A DNA stretch of 64,000 bases, from the NCBI RefSeq assembly GCF_030505195.1, contig NZ_CP129672.1, positions 3,134,501 through 3,198,500 on the forward strand, given 5' to 3'. The stretch's first letter is position 1. The number at the start of each line of letters is the position of its first letter. Source of the DNA: Comamonas testosteroni (lineage in GTDB: Bacteria > Pseudomonadota > Gammaproteobacteria > Burkholderiales > Burkholderiaceae_C). Below the pieces are notes generated by a model. It saw only the letters and a program-made list of their open reading frames with translations, had not been told where the DNA came from and made no database searches. This document shows positions 7,097 through 17,634 of the stretch, piece after piece. Position numbers and translations under genes: made by a program.

Positions 7097-8695
7097 ATGG
7101 CTGAATCCGAGATCCTCATTGCCCTGCATGAGGCCTTGCGCCGCAACGCACGCCAGCATCCCGAGCGCGATGCCTATATCTGGTACGGGCAGCACATCAG
7201 CTGGCGCCAGGTGGATGAGGCCAGCGATGCCGTGGCCGCGCACCTGCAGCAGCTGGGCGTGAAGCGGGGCGAGCCCGTCGCCCTGTTCATGAACAACTGT
7301 CCGCAGTACATCGTTGCGCATTACGCGGTGCAGAAGATCGGTGCCATCGTCTGCCCCTGCGGGCCGCTGAACAAGGAGCACGAGCTCGAATACCAGCTCA
7401 ACGATCTGCAGGCCCGGATCATTATCGCAGCCGATGTGCTGCTGCCCGTGGTGGACAAGGTGCGCAGCAGCACGGCGCTGCAGCATGTGCTGGCCGTGCG
7501 CTATGGCGACTGGCTTCCGGCAGTGCCCACGCTGCCCCTGCCTGCCGAGCTGCAGGCTCCCGTGCAGCAGCTGCCCGCCGATGTGACGTCGTTCTGGGAT
7601 CTCATGCACAGCGCTGCCAGGCCTTCCCCTGTCGAGGTGGACATGGACGATGTGGCGCTGATGACCTATACCTCGGGCACCACGGGCCTGCCCAAGGGCG
7701 CCATGCTGAGTTTTGGCGCGGCCGCGTACAAGACCGCCGGTGCGTCCCGGGTGACCGGGGTCAGCGCCGAGGATGTCCTGCTGGCCGTGGCGCCGCTCTA
7801 TCACATCGCCGGCATGTCCATGGGCGTGAACATGCCCGTGCATTCGGGGGCGCCCTGCGTGCTGCTGCATCGCTTCGATCCGCTGGCCGTGGCGCAGGCG
7901 CTGGAGCGCTATCGCGTCAGCTGGTGGTACAGCATCGCACCCATGAATGTGGCGCTGATGCAGGTGCCCGGCGTGGAGAAGATGGATTTCAGCGCGCTGC
8001 GCCGCAACACCGTCACCAGCTTCGGCATCACCTACACCGAGGATCTGGCGCAGCAGTGGCGCCGGTTCGCACCCAACGCCGTCTCCAGCGAGGCGGCCTA
8101 CGGCCTGTCCGAAACCCACACCATGGATACCTTCATGCCCGGCGATGCCATCCGCTGGGGCACGCATGGCAAGCCCGCGCCGGGCAACGAGATCCGGGTG
8201 ATAGATCCGGAGACCGGCGCGCCGCTGGCATCAGGCGAGGTGGGCGAGATCATCATTCGCGGCCCGGGCAACTTCAAGGGCTACTGGAACAAGCCCGAGG
8301 CCACGGCCAGGACGCTCAAGGACGGCTGGGTGCATACCGGCGACATGGGCAAGTTCGATGCGGACGGCTATCTGACCTTCATCGGCCGCTTCAAGGAAAT
8401 GATCAAGGTCTCGGGCTACAGCGTCTTCCCCGAGGAGGTGGAGACGATTTTGATCAAGCATCCGGCCATCGCTCAGGCGGCCGTGATCGGTGTTGCCGAC
8501 GCCCAGAAGGGCGAAGTCGTGCGCGCCTTCATCGTGCGCAAGCCGGGGCAGAGCCTGGAGGCGGACGGGCTGCTGGCCTGGAGCAAGGAAAACATGGCCA
8601 GCTACAAGGCTCCGCGCGAGGTGCGCTTCATCGATGCCTTGCCGGCCACCGGCGCAGGCAAGGTATTGCGCAGATTGCTCAGAGACATTCCCTGA
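7097..8695 (+). CDS. Acyl-CoA synthetase (AMP-forming, class I adenylating enzyme)
   Basis: 532 residues. It activates a carboxylic acid with ATP to an acyl-AMP and then to the CoA thioester. The AMP-binding signature YTSGTTGLPKG starts near residue 191, AYGLSETH supplies the adenine pocket, HTGDMG is near residue 413, GRFKEMIKVSGYSVFPEEVE marks the hinge, and the catalytic C-terminal lysine is in TGAGKVLRR. AGGAG lies 6 bases before the ATG. It is followed after 68 bp by a biotin-dependent acyl-CoA carboxylase on the same strand, which suggests activation and then carboxylation of one substrate. Chain length or substrate class cannot be told from sequence. Confidence 0.9.
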   Translation: MAESEILIALHEALRRNARQHPERDAYIWYGQHISWRQVDEASDAVAAHLQQLGVKRGEPVALFMNNCPQYIVAHYAVQKIGAIVCPCGPLNKEHELEYQLNDLQARIIIAADVLLPVVDKVRSSTALQHVLAVRYGDWLPAVPTLPLPAELQAPVQQLPADVTSFWDLMHSAARPSPVEVDMDDVALMTYTSGTTGLPKGAMLSFGAAAYKTAGASRVTGVSAEDVLLAVAPLYHIAGMSMGVNMPVHSGAPCVLLHRFDPLAVAQALERYRVSWWYSIAPMNVALMQVPGVEKMDFSALRRNTVTSFGITYTEDLAQQWRRFAPNAVSSEAAYGLSETHTMDTFMPGDAIRWGTHGKPAPGNEIRVIDPETGAPLASGEVGEIIIRGPGNFKGYWNKPEATARTLKDGWVHTGDMGKFDADGYLTFIGRFKEMIKVSGYSVFPEEVETILIKHPAIAQAAVIGVADAQKGEVVRAFIVRKPGQSLEADGLLAWSKENMASYKAPREVRFIDALPATGAGKVLRRLLRDIP

Positions 8696-8763
8696 GTCAT
8701 TGCGCCAAAAGTGGGTGAACCCCTTGGCTGGTGAGTGCTAGAAGCTATTCAAACGAGAGTCCT

Positions 8764-11700
8764 ATGTTCAAGAAAGTCCTGATCGCCAACCGCGGTGAAA
8801 TCGCCCTGCGCATCATCCGAGCGCTGCAGGAGCTGGGCATTGCCAGCCTGGCGGTGTACGCCGCCGATGATGCACAGGCCCCGCATGTGCAGGCTGCAGA
8901 CGAGGCGCAGGCACTGGGCGCCAGCGGCCCGGCAGCCTATCTCGATGGCGCGCATCTGCTGCGTATCGCGCAGCAGCACGGTTGCGACGCGCTGCACCCG
9001 GGCTATGGCTTTCTGAGCGAGAACGCGGACTTTGCGCGCGCCTGCGCGGCAGCCGGGCTGCGCTTTATCGGCCCGACACCCGAGCAACTGGCGCTGCTTG
9101 GCGACAAGGCCAGGGCCCGTGCGCTGGCGCAGCAATGCGGCGTGCCCCTGATGCCCGGCAGCACCGAGGCCGTGACGCTGGAGCAGGCCCAGCAGTTCTT
9201 TGCGCGCCAGCAGGCCGACGGGGCCAGCGGCATCATGATCAAGGCGATTGGCGGCGGCGGCGGGCGCGGCATGCGGGCGGTCACCGAGGAGGGCGATGTG
9301 GCGGCAGCCTACCAGCGCTGCCGCAGCGAGGCGCAGGCAGCCTTCGGCGTGGACGGCGTCTATGTCGAGCGGCTGATGAGCGGCGCGCGCCATATCGAGA
9401 TTCAGTTGCTGGGCGACGGCAGCGAATGGCCCATGGCGCTGGGCGAGCGCGAATGCACGCTGCAGCGGCGCTTTCAGAAGCTGGTGGAGATTGCGCCCAG
9501 CCCCAGCTTGACGCAGCCGCTGCGCGAGCGCATCACCGAGGATGCGCTGCGCATGGCGGCCAGGCTGCGCTACGAAAGCCTGGGCACGTTCGAGTTTTTG
9601 GTCGATCTGCAGTCCGAGTCCCTGCCCTATGTGTTCATCGAGGCCAACCCGCGCCTGCAGGTGGAGCACACGATTACCGAAGAGGTCTTCGGCGTCGACC
9701 TGGTGCAGGCCCAGATCCGCATTGCGGCGGGCGAGCATTTCGCCGATCTGGGCCTGAACGTGAATGCCCCGCCCCGGCCGCGCGGCTATGCCATGCAGTG
9801 GCGCATCAATGCCGAAACCCTGGATGCCCAGGGCCACTCCCGCCCCGGCAGCGGCCGCATTGGCGAGCTGCAGTGGCCGCAAGGGCCGGGCATACGCATG
9901 GACAGCCACGCGCAGCAGGGTGCCAGCCCGTCGCCGCACTACGACACGCTGCTGGCAAAGCTTGTCGTGCACAGCAACGCGCCGCATTTCGAGGATGTGC
10001 TGCGCCGCTCCCGGCGCGCGCTGGCCGACTGCCGCATCGCGGGCTTGGCCACCAATGTGCCGCTGCTGCAGGCCCTGGCCCAGCGGCCCGAGATGCTGGA
10101 TCAGACGGTGCACACGCGCTGGCTCGAAGAGGTCCTGCCGCAGTTGGTGGATGCTGCAGAAAAGATAGCTTCAAGCGCAAGTGATTCAAAGAATTCAAAT
10201 ACTTTTGATGCTGAAAACAAGGTGCATCAAGCGCATCAAGCTCCTGAAAATGCTGTGCTGGCCCCCATGCCAGCCAGGGTCGTGCAATGGTCCGTGGCCG
10301 TGGGCGAGACGGTGGCCAAGGGCGCCGAGCTGGGCGTTCTCGAAGCCATGAAGATGCAGCATGTGCTGCTGGCCCAGGCTGCAGGCCATGTCCTGCAACT
10401 GCTGGCAGAGCCCGGCAGCTATGTGGCGCAGGACCAGGCCTTGCTGGTGCTCGCGCCCGCACAGGGCGAGGCGGCGCATGCCGAGGTGCAGGCGCAGTTG
10501 CAGGATCCGGACCATATCCGGGACGATCTGCGGCGCGTCAGGGATCGCCATGGCTTCACGCTCGATGCGGCGCGGCCAGGCGCCATGGCCAGACGCCATG
10601 CCCAGGGCAGCCGCAGCGCGCGCGAGAATATCGCCGATCTCTGCGATGCAGGCAGCTTCATCGAATACGGGGCGCTGGCGATTGCCGCGCAGACACGCAG
10701 GCGCAGCCTCGACGATCTGGTGGCCAACACGCCGGCCGACGGCATGGTCACCGGCATGGGCTCCATCAATGCCGCGCAGTTCGGCGCAGAGCGCTCGCGC
10801 GCCGTGGTCATGTCCTATGACGCCACGGTGCTGGCCGGCACCCAGGGGGCGCGAAATCACGCCAAGACCGACCGCATGCTGGGCATCGCGCTGCAGCAGA
10901 AGCTGCCCGTGGTGCTGTTTGCCGAAGGCGGTGGCGGCCGGCCCGGCGATACCGATACGCCCGTGGTCGCGGGCCTGCATGTGCATACCTTCGCGGCCTA
11001 TGCGGCGCTCTCGGGTCAGGTGCCCGTGGTGGGCATCACCCATGGCCGCTGCTTTGCGGGCAATGCCGCGTTGCTGGGTTGCAGCGATGTGATCATCGCC
11101 ACGCGCAGCAGCAATATCGGCATGGGCGGACCGGCCATGATCGAGGGCGGCGGCCTGGGCGTCTTCATGCCCGAGGAAGTCGGCCCCGCCAGCGTGCAGC
11201 ATGCGAATGGCGTGATCGACATCCTGGTCGACGACGAGGCCCAGGCCGTGGCTGCGGCCAGGCACTATCTGTCCTTCTTCCAGGGGCGCATCGACCAATG
11301 GTCCGAGCCCGATCAGCGCCTGCTGCGCCAGGTCGTGCCCGAGAACCGTCTGCGCGCCTACGACACCCGCGCCGCCATGGCCGGGCTGGTGGACGAGGGA
11401 AGTCTGCTGATGCTGAGAGTCGGCTTCGGCGTCGGCATTCACACGGCGCTGGCGCGCATCGAGGGCCGGCCCGTGGGGCTGATGGCCAACAACCCGGGCC
11501 ATCTGGGCGGCGCCATCGATGCCGACGCAGCCGACAAGGCGGCGCGCTTCATGCAGCTGTGCAATGCCCACGGCATCGCCATCGTCAGCCTGGTCGACAC
11601 GCCCGGCTTCATGGTGGGGCCGGAGATCGAGAAAACCGCCCAGGTGCGCCATGTCAGCCGGCTGTTCGTCATGGCGGCCAAGCTGCGCGTCCCATACTTC

Positions 11701-12060
11701 AGCGTGGTGCTGCGCAAGGGCTATGGCCTGGGCGCCATGGGCATGACGGCGGGCAGCTTTCATGCGCCCATCTTCAATGTGGCCTGGCCCACGGGCGAGT
11801 TCGGCGCCATGGGGCTGGAGGGGGCGGTGCGGCTGGGCTTTCGCAAGGAGCTCGAAGCCCTGCACGAGGGGGCTGAGCGCGAGGCGCTGTTTCAGAAGCT
11901 GCTGGCCCAGCAATACGCGCATGGCGAGGCCATGCACATGGCGGCCACGCTGGAAGTCGATGCCGTTATCGACCCTGCGGAGACCCGCGCCTGGCTGGTG
12001 CGCGGCCTGGCCGGTGCGCGCCTGCGCGAGGGTGAAGGCCGCTTCGTGGACACATGGTAA
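8764..12060 (+). CDS. Single-chain biotin-dependent acyl-CoA carboxylase (BC-BCCP-CT fusion)
   Basis: 1098 residues with three functions in one chain. Biotin carboxylase occupies about 1-445 ([11 protein letters not shown], the ATP-grasp loop GGGGGRGM near 162, and [10 protein letters not shown]). The biotinyl domain has EAMKM with biotinyl Lys530. A carboxyltransferase of the propionyl-CoA carboxylase beta type fills about 575-1098 ([39 protein letters not shown]). Most bacterial acyl-CoA carboxylases split these over two or more subunits; single-chain forms are known in the long-chain acyl-CoA carboxylase group. Residues about 466-495 are an AT-rich, low-complexity linker ([10 protein letters not shown]) unlike the rest. 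Likely role: carboxylating the acyl-CoA made by the upstream ligase. The specific acyl group is unknown. Confidence 0.9.
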   Translation: MFKKVLIANRGEIALRIIRALQELGIASLAVYAADDAQAPHVQAADEAQALGASGPAAYLDGAHLLRIAQQHGCDALHPGYGFLSENADFARACAAAGLRFIGPTPEQLALLGDKARARALAQQCGVPLMPGSTEAVTLEQAQQFFARQQADGASGIMIKAIGGGGGRGMRAVTEEGDVAAAYQRCRSEAQAAFGVDGVYVERLMSGARHIEIQLLGDGSEWPMALGERECTLQRRFQKLVEIAPSPSLTQPLRERITEDALRMAARLRYESLGTFEFLVDLQSESLPYVFIEANPRLQVEHTITEEVFGVDLVQAQIRIAAGEHFADLGLNVNAPPRPRGYAMQWRINAETLDAQGHSRPGSGRIGELQWPQGPGIRMDSHAQQGASPSPHYDTLLAKLVVHSNAPHFEDVLRRSRRALADCRIAGLATNVPLLQALAQRPEMLDQTVHTRWLEEVLPQLVDAAEKIASSASDSKNSNTFDAENKVHQAHQAPENAVLAPMPARVVQWSVAVGETVAKGAELGVLEAMKMQHVLLAQAAGHVLQLLAEPGSYVAQDQALLVLAPAQGEAAHAEVQAQLQDPDHIRDDLRRVRDRHGFTLDAARPGAMARRHAQGSRSARENIADLCDAGSFIEYGALAIAAQTRRRSLDDLVANTPADGMVTGMGSINAAQFGAERSRAVVMSYDATVLAGTQGARNHAKTDRMLGIALQQKLPVVLFAEGGGGRPGDTDTPVVAGLHVHTFAAYAALSGQVPVVGITHGRCFAGNAALLGCSDVIIATRSSNIGMGGPAMIEGGGLGVFMPEEVGPASVQHANGVIDILVDDEAQAVAAARHYLSFFQGRIDQWSEPDQRLLRQVVPENRLRAYDTRAAMAGLVDEGSLLMLRVGFGVGIHTALARIEGRPVGLMANNPGHLGGAIDADAADKAARFMQLCNAHGIAIVSLVDTPGFMVGPEIEKTAQVRHVSRLFVMAAKLRVPYFSVVLRKGYGLGAMGMTAGSFHAPIFNVAWPTGEFGAMGLEGAVRLGFRKELEALHEGAEREALFQKLLAQQYAHGEAMHMAATLEVDAVIDPAETRAWLVRGLAGARLREGEGRFVDTW
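10157..10255 (+). repeat. AT-rich module inside the carboxylase gene (linker region)
   Basis: About 100 bp of markedly lower GC starts AAAGATAGCTTCAAGCGCAAG. It resembles the tagctgc / gcgcaagc blocks of AT-rich intergenic modules elsewhere in the window (for example 17043-17118 and 22417-22500). It is in frame and codes for the flexible linker before the biotinyl domain. Confidence 0.4.
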
Positions 12061-12271
12061 ACGCGGATGGAGATTTCGCATCTGCAGCGTTTTATCGGCC
12101 AAAATCTTTGATGTACAAAGCGCTTGCAGCTCATGTTTTTGATATGAACTGCATACGTAAAACCATATTCCGGCTCATGCTAAGCTGATTGTCTTGCACC
12201 AGCGCCCCGGCGGCCCAACGGCTGCTGCTGGGTGTTTTTGACTGCCCAGTATTTGCGATTGGAGATATCCC

Positions 12272-13414
12272 ATGCCCGGACTTTTGCCCGACGTCGATCC
12301 CGATGGCCTGCTTGAATTTTCGGTGGTCTACACCGATAGAGCGCTCAACCACATGTCCAAGAAGTTCGTGGGTGTGATGCAGGACATCCTGGGCATGCTC
12401 AAGGATGTCTATCACGCCCACACGGCCGTGCTGATTCCCGGCAGCGGCACCTTCGGCATGGAAGCCGTGGCGCGCCAGTTCGCCAACCGTGAGCGGGTGC
12501 TGATCGTGCGCAACGGCTGGTTCAGCTACCGCTGGACGCAGATCTTCGATGCCGATGCGGGCCTGGGCGGCGGCTCCGTGGTCTGCAAGGCGCGCAAGCA
12601 GGGCGAGGGCAGCCAGGACCCCTGGGCCCCATGCCCGGCAGCCGATGTGGCCGAGACCATTCGCGTGGAGCGCCCCAAGGTGGTGTTTGCCCCGCATGTG
12701 GAGACGGCCAGCGGCATCATGCTGCCCGACGAATACCTGCGCACCGTCGCCGACGCTGCGCACGAGGTCGGCGCGCTGTTCGTGCTGGACTGCGTGGCCT
12801 CCGGTGCCATGTGGGTCGATATGGAGAAAACCGGCGTGGACGTGCTGATCTCGGCACCGCAAAAGGGCTGGAGCAGCTCGCCTTGCTGCGCCATGGTCAT
12901 GCTCTCGGCGCGCGCCCGCGAGGCCATAGAGCACACGCAAAGCTCCAGCTTCTCCTGCGACCTGAAGAAATGGATGCAGATTGCCGAGGGCTACGAAAAA
13001 GGCCAGCACGCCTATCACACCACCATGCCCACGGATGCGCTGCTGCGCCTGCGCGACGTGATGCTGGAGACGCGCGAGTACGGCTTTGCCAAGGTGCGCG
13101 AAGAGCAGATGGAGCTGGGGCGCAAGGTGCGCGAGCTGCTGCAGTCGCGCGGCTTTCCCAGCGTGGCCGCCGAGGGCTACAAGGCTCCCGGCGTGGTCGT
13201 GAGCTACACCACGGACGCGGAAATCCAGAGCGGCAGCGCCTTTCTCAAGGTCGGCCTGCAGACCGCCTCGGGCGTGCCGCTGCAATGCGATGAAGGCCCT
13301 GACTTCAAGACCTTCCGCATCGGCCTGTTCGGCCTGGACAAATGGCATGACTCGGATCGCTCCGTGGCGCATCTGTCCAAGGCGCTGGACGATATCGGCA
13401 TTGCCCGGACCTGA
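12272..13414 (+). CDS. Class V PLP-dependent aminotransferase (alanine/serine-glyoxylate aminotransferase family)
   Basis: 380 residues. Fold-type I aminotransferase: IPGSGTFGMEAVARQF near the start binds the phosphate, VLDCVASGAM carries the aspartate that contacts the PLP ring, and SAPQKGWSSSP near residue 198 holds the Schiff-base lysine. The family includes serine-glyoxylate, alanine-glyoxylate and 2-aminoethylphosphonate transaminases. GGAGATATCCC precedes the ATG. It lies 211 bp after the carboxylase, in the same direction, with its own terminator; the gap shows no clear promoter, so coupling to the upstream genes is possible but unproven. Confidence 0.85.
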   Translation: MPGLLPDVDPDGLLEFSVVYTDRALNHMSKKFVGVMQDILGMLKDVYHAHTAVLIPGSGTFGMEAVARQFANRERVLIVRNGWFSYRWTQIFDADAGLGGGSVVCKARKQGEGSQDPWAPCPAADVAETIRVERPKVVFAPHVETASGIMLPDEYLRTVADAAHEVGALFVLDCVASGAMWVDMEKTGVDVLISAPQKGWSSSPCCAMVMLSARAREAIEHTQSSSFSCDLKKWMQIAEGYEKGQHAYHTTMPTDALLRLRDVMLETREYGFAKVREEQMELGRKVRELLQSRGFPSVAAEGYKAPGVVVSYTTDAEIQSGSAFLKVGLQTASGVPLQCDEGPDFKTFRIGLFGLDKWHDSDRSVAHLSKALDDIGIART

Positions 13415-13455
13415 GTCAGGGGGGCCGGCAGCATTGCTGCCGTGACATTTTTTCG

Positions 13456-13486
13456 ACCCGACTTCGTACTAAAGTCGGGTTTTGTT
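13456..13486 (+). terminator. Intrinsic terminator after the class V aminotransferase
   Basis: A 9-bp perfect stem (acccgactt / aagtcgggt) with a 7-base loop is followed by TTTTGTT. It sits between the aminotransferase stop and the FKBP start. Confidence 0.8.
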
Positions 13487-13503
13487 CATTCAGCGCATCC
13501 GAT

Positions 13504-13914
13504 ATGAAAAAAGCAATCTCCGTGATCGGTCTTGTATGGGCCATGGGTGCTGGCACAGTGGTTCATGCTGCGCCGGTCACCACCGCCAGCGGGCTGATCT
13601 ATGAAAGCCAGGTTGAAGGCACCGGGCCCAATCCCAAGGCGACGGATACCGTCAAGGTGCATTACCGAGGCTACTTCCCCGATACCGGCAAGGAGTTCGA
13701 CAGCTCCTATGCCCGCAAGCAGCCCATCGAGTTTCCGCTCAATGGCGTGATCCCCTGCTGGACCGAGGGCGTGCAGAAGATGAAGGTCGGCGGCAAGGCC
13801 AAGTTCACCTGCCCGCCAGCCATTGCCTACGGCTCACGCGGCGCGGGCCGTGCCGTGCCGCCCAATGCCACGCTGAACTTCGATGTGGAGCTGCTGGGCA
13901 TCCAGGGCCGCTGA
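13504..13914 (+). CDS. Periplasmic FKBP-type peptidyl-prolyl cis-trans isomerase
   Basis: 136 residues: a signal peptide (MKKAISVIGLVWAMGAG...VHA) and one FKBP domain. Typical residues are present: VKVHYRGYFPDTGKEFDSSY, FPLNGVIPCWTEGVQKMKVGGKAKF, and the C-terminal PPNATLNFDVELLGI. It catalyses proline isomerisation in periplasmic protein folding. The fold ends exactly at the C-terminus with no dimerisation domain, as in small FkpB/FklB-like isomerases. It is convergent with norR, with no spare sequence between their stops. Confidence 0.9.
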   Translation: MKKAISVIGLVWAMGAGTVVHAAPVTTASGLIYESQVEGTGPNPKATDTVKVHYRGYFPDTGKEFDSSYARKQPIEFPLNGVIPCWTEGVQKMKVGGKAKFTCPPAIAYGSRGAGRAVPPNATLNFDVELLGIQGR

Positions 13915-15495
<1,581 letters not shown>

Positions 15496-15501
<6 letters not shown>

Positions 15502-15554
15502 AACGACAGCGCTTTGTGTCAAAAAGACATCAATTGAGCAATGTCATATTGACT
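15496..15554. promoter_or_regulatory. Three NorR-type operator sites (GTC-N5-GAC)
   Basis: Sites are tgtcataacgaca (15496-15508), tgtcaaaaagaca (15517-15529) and tgtcatattgact (15542-15554). All match the GT-N7-AC core known for NorR. Centres are 21 and 25 bp apart. E. coli norV also has three NorR sites. They lie about 70-120 bp upstream of the predicted hmp start, in the range expected of a sigma-54 enhancer. Confidence 0.75.
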
Positions 15555-15593
15555 CATATTTTTGCAAGCCATTGTTTTGCAATGGTCTTGATG

Positions 15594-15610
15594 CTGGCAT
15601 GCCGTTTGCA
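15594..15610 (+). promoter_or_regulatory. Sigma-54 (-24/-12) promoter for hmp
   Basis: cTGGCATG-CCGT-TTGCA has the invariant GG-N10-GC spacing and differs from the consensus by one base in the -24 block. Transcription should start near 15621, about 40 bases before the hmp ATG. Confidence 0.8.
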
Positions 15611-15660
15611 TTTATCCGTTCAAGCCTTGCAGCTGGCAAGGCAGCAACCAGGAGATTTGC

Positions 15661-16839
15661 ATGCTTACCGAACGTCAACGCGAAATCGTCAAGGCCACCG
15701 TGCCGCTGCTGGAAACCGGCGGCGAGGCGCTGATCACGCATTTCTACCAGACCATGCTGGGCGAATACCCCGAGGTGCGCCCGCTGTTCAACCAGGCGCA
15801 CCAGCAAAGCGGTGCCCAGCCACGCGCTCTGGCCCACAGCGTGCTGATGTATGCCAAGAACATCGACCGCCTGGAGAACCTGGGCAATCTGCCCGCCCAG
15901 ATCATCAACAAGCATGTGGCGCTGCAGGTGCAGGCCGAGCATTACCCTATCGTCGGCGCCTGCCTGCTGCGTGCCATTCGCGAGGTGCTGGGCGCCGAGA
16001 TCGCCACGGACGAGGTGATCGCCGCCTGGGCTGCGGCCTATCAGCAGCTGGCCGATATCCTGATTGCTGCCGAGCGCAGCGCCTACGATCAGACGGCTGC
16101 CGCCGAAGGCGGCTGGCGCGGTGCGCGCGCCTTCAAGCTGGTGCAAAAGCAGGCCGAATCGGCCGAGATCACCTCGTTCTATCTGGAGCCTGCGGACGGC
16201 GGTGCGGTGATCGCCCATCAGCCCGGCCAGTACATCGGCCTGCGCGTGGTGGTCGACGGCGTGGAGCAGCGCCGCAACTATTCGCTGTCGGCGCCTGCCA
16301 ATGGCAAGAGCTATCGCATCAGCGTCAAGCGCGAGGCCGGCGGCAAGGTCTCCAACCATCTGCACGACCAGTTGCAAGTGGGCGATACGCTGGAGCTGTT
16401 CCCGCCCGCCGGCCACTTCACCTTGCAGGGCGGCGCCAGGCCCCTGGTGCTGATCAGCGGCGGTGTGGGCATCACCCCCACGCTGCCCATGCTGCAGGCC
16501 GCGCTGCCCACGGGGCGCGAGATCACCTTCATCCACTGCGCGCGCGATCGCGGCGTGCACGCCTTTCGCGAGAAGATCGATGCGCTGGCCAGCCGCCATG
16601 AGCAGCTCACGCGCCGCTATTGCTACGACCAGGCGGACGCGGGCGATGAGGTGGATGCCCAGGGCCTGCTGAGCACCGACCGACTGGCCCAGTGGCTGCC
16701 CGCATCGCGCGATGCCGATGTCTACTTCCTGGGCCCGCGCGGCTTCATGCGCAGCGTCAAGCAGTCGCTGCGCGAGCTGGGCGTGCCCGATGCCCAGGTA
16801 CATTACGAGTTCTTCGGACCGGCCGAAGCTCTGGCTTGA
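15661..16839 (+). CDS. hmp: Flavohaemoglobin / nitric oxide dioxygenase
   Basis: 392 residues. It converts NO and O2 to nitrate with NAD(P)H. The globin domain (about 1-140) has proximal His85 (NKHVAL) and the distal Tyr29 and Gln53, plus Tyr95, all at the positions of E. coli Hmp. The FAD domain has RNYSLS, and the NAD domain starts at LVLISGGVGITP. AGGAG lies seven bases before the ATG. The predicted sigma-54 promoter and NorR sites upstream indicate induction by nitric oxide. A dispersed repeat follows the stop within 15 bp. Confidence 0.96.
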   Translation: MLTERQREIVKATVPLLETGGEALITHFYQTMLGEYPEVRPLFNQAHQQSGAQPRALAHSVLMYAKNIDRLENLGNLPAQIINKHVALQVQAEHYPIVGACLLRAIREVLGAEIATDEVIAAWAAAYQQLADILIAAERSAYDQTAAAEGGWRGARAFKLVQKQAESAEITSFYLEPADGGAVIAHQPGQYIGLRVVVDGVEQRRNYSLSAPANGKSYRISVKREAGGKVSNHLHDQLQVGDTLELFPPAGHFTLQGGARPLVLISGGVGITPTLPMLQAALPTGREITFIHCARDRGVHAFREKIDALASRHEQLTRRYCYDQADAGDEVDAQGLLSTDRLAQWLPASRDADVYFLGPRGFMRSVKQSLRELGVPDAQVHYEFFGPAEALA

Positions 16840-16851
16840 CGTTATCGCACC

Positions 16852-16998
16852 TCCTGAGCGGTTTTGCCTAGGCGGCCCCACCGCTTCCCCCTCTCTCTAC
16901 GCGCTGCGCGCTAGGGGAGGGGGACGATACCGTCGCTGGGGCAGCCCTCGCTGCGGGGCGGCCCTTGCTCGGTGTCCCTCGTTTTGGGCGCGCCGGTT
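16852..16998 (+). repeat. 3'-end-associated dispersed repeat, copy C (after hmp)
   Basis: Starts TCCTGAGCGG 13 bp after the hmp stop, continues with CCCTCTCTCTACGCGCTG, GGGGGACGATA, and ends GGCGGCCCTTGCTCGGTGTCC. Same orientation as hmp. It is the longest copy because of extra internal GC-rich sequence. Confidence 0.85.
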
Positions 16999-17042
16999 TT
17001 GAGCGCTGTGATCTGCAAACCAATGGATGCTCATAAAAAAAG

Positions 17043-17118
17043 AGCTGCTAGCGCATGTTATTACTAGGTTTCAGTGCTTAAAGCATTTGAAATCCATGTA
17101 AATAAAGCGCAAGCAGCT
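17043..17118. repeat. AT-rich element bounded by imperfect 12-bp inverted repeats
   Basis: Ends are agctgctagcgc (17043-17054) and gcgcaagcagct (17107-17118), matching at 11 of 12 positions as inverted repeats. The 52 bp between them is AT-rich. Fragments with the same blocks occur at other places in the window. Confidence 0.55.
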
Positions 17119-17160
17119 ATCTTTATTGAGGCGGCGATTGGGCTCATTGCTCTTTGAACT

Positions 17161-17235
17161 GGGCGAACGCCCAGTGAGAGACATCGAGCAAGGGCCTGGT
17201 GGGCGGCACCGCCCAGGCGCAAAGCGCCTCAGGCG
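17161..17235 (-). repeat. 3'-end-associated dispersed repeat, copy D (after DUF3297 gene)
   Basis: Read on the minus strand it begins CCGCCTGAGGCGC directly after the DUF3297 stop and ends GGCCCTTGCTCGATGTCTCTC. It is a shorter version that lacks the GGGGGACGAC block. Confidence 0.7.
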
Positions 17236-17236
17236 G

Positions 17237-17482
17237 TCAACGGTAGTACGCTTCGACCGTGCCCTTGAGCTTGATCAGCAGGGGCTTGCCCTTGCGGTCC
17301 AGGGTCTTGCCGGCGGGCACCTTGACCCAGCCTTCGCTCACGCAGTATTCCTCGACGTCAAAGCGGTCCTTGCCGTTGAAGCGGATGCCGATATCGTGCT
17401 CGAACACGGCGGCCACATGGTGGGGGCTGCGAGGGTCAACGGACAGGTGGTCGGGCAGTTCGGGGCGGGTGGCTTCGGTCAT
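17237..17482 (-). CDS. DUF3297 family protein
   Basis: 81 residues, a complete copy of a small proteobacterial family of unknown function. The family pattern is recognisable: LPDHLSVDPRSPHH, FEHDIGIRFNGK, VEEYCVSEGWVKV and GKPLLIKLKGTVEAYYR at the C-terminus. No signal peptide or membrane segment. It is read away from the DUF445 gene, whose start lies about 150 bp upstream on the other strand. A dispersed repeat begins at its stop codon. Confidence 0.85.
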   Translation of the reverse strand: MTEATRPELPDHLSVDPRSPHHVAAVFEHDIGIRFNGKDRFDVEEYCVSEGWVKVPAGKTLDRKGKPLLIKLKGTVEAYYR

Positions 17483-17634
17483 GATTTTTCGAGAGTCAGG
17501 CAATACAAGAGCGCTATTTTCGGTGCAATTGCAAAAGCCTGCCGCCTGCTGTCGCAATGGCGCATGACAGGCAATGCGCCGTCATCCGTACCGCAGGCAT
17601 AGGCGAGCAGGCCCGACTCGCCTATCCTTGCGCC

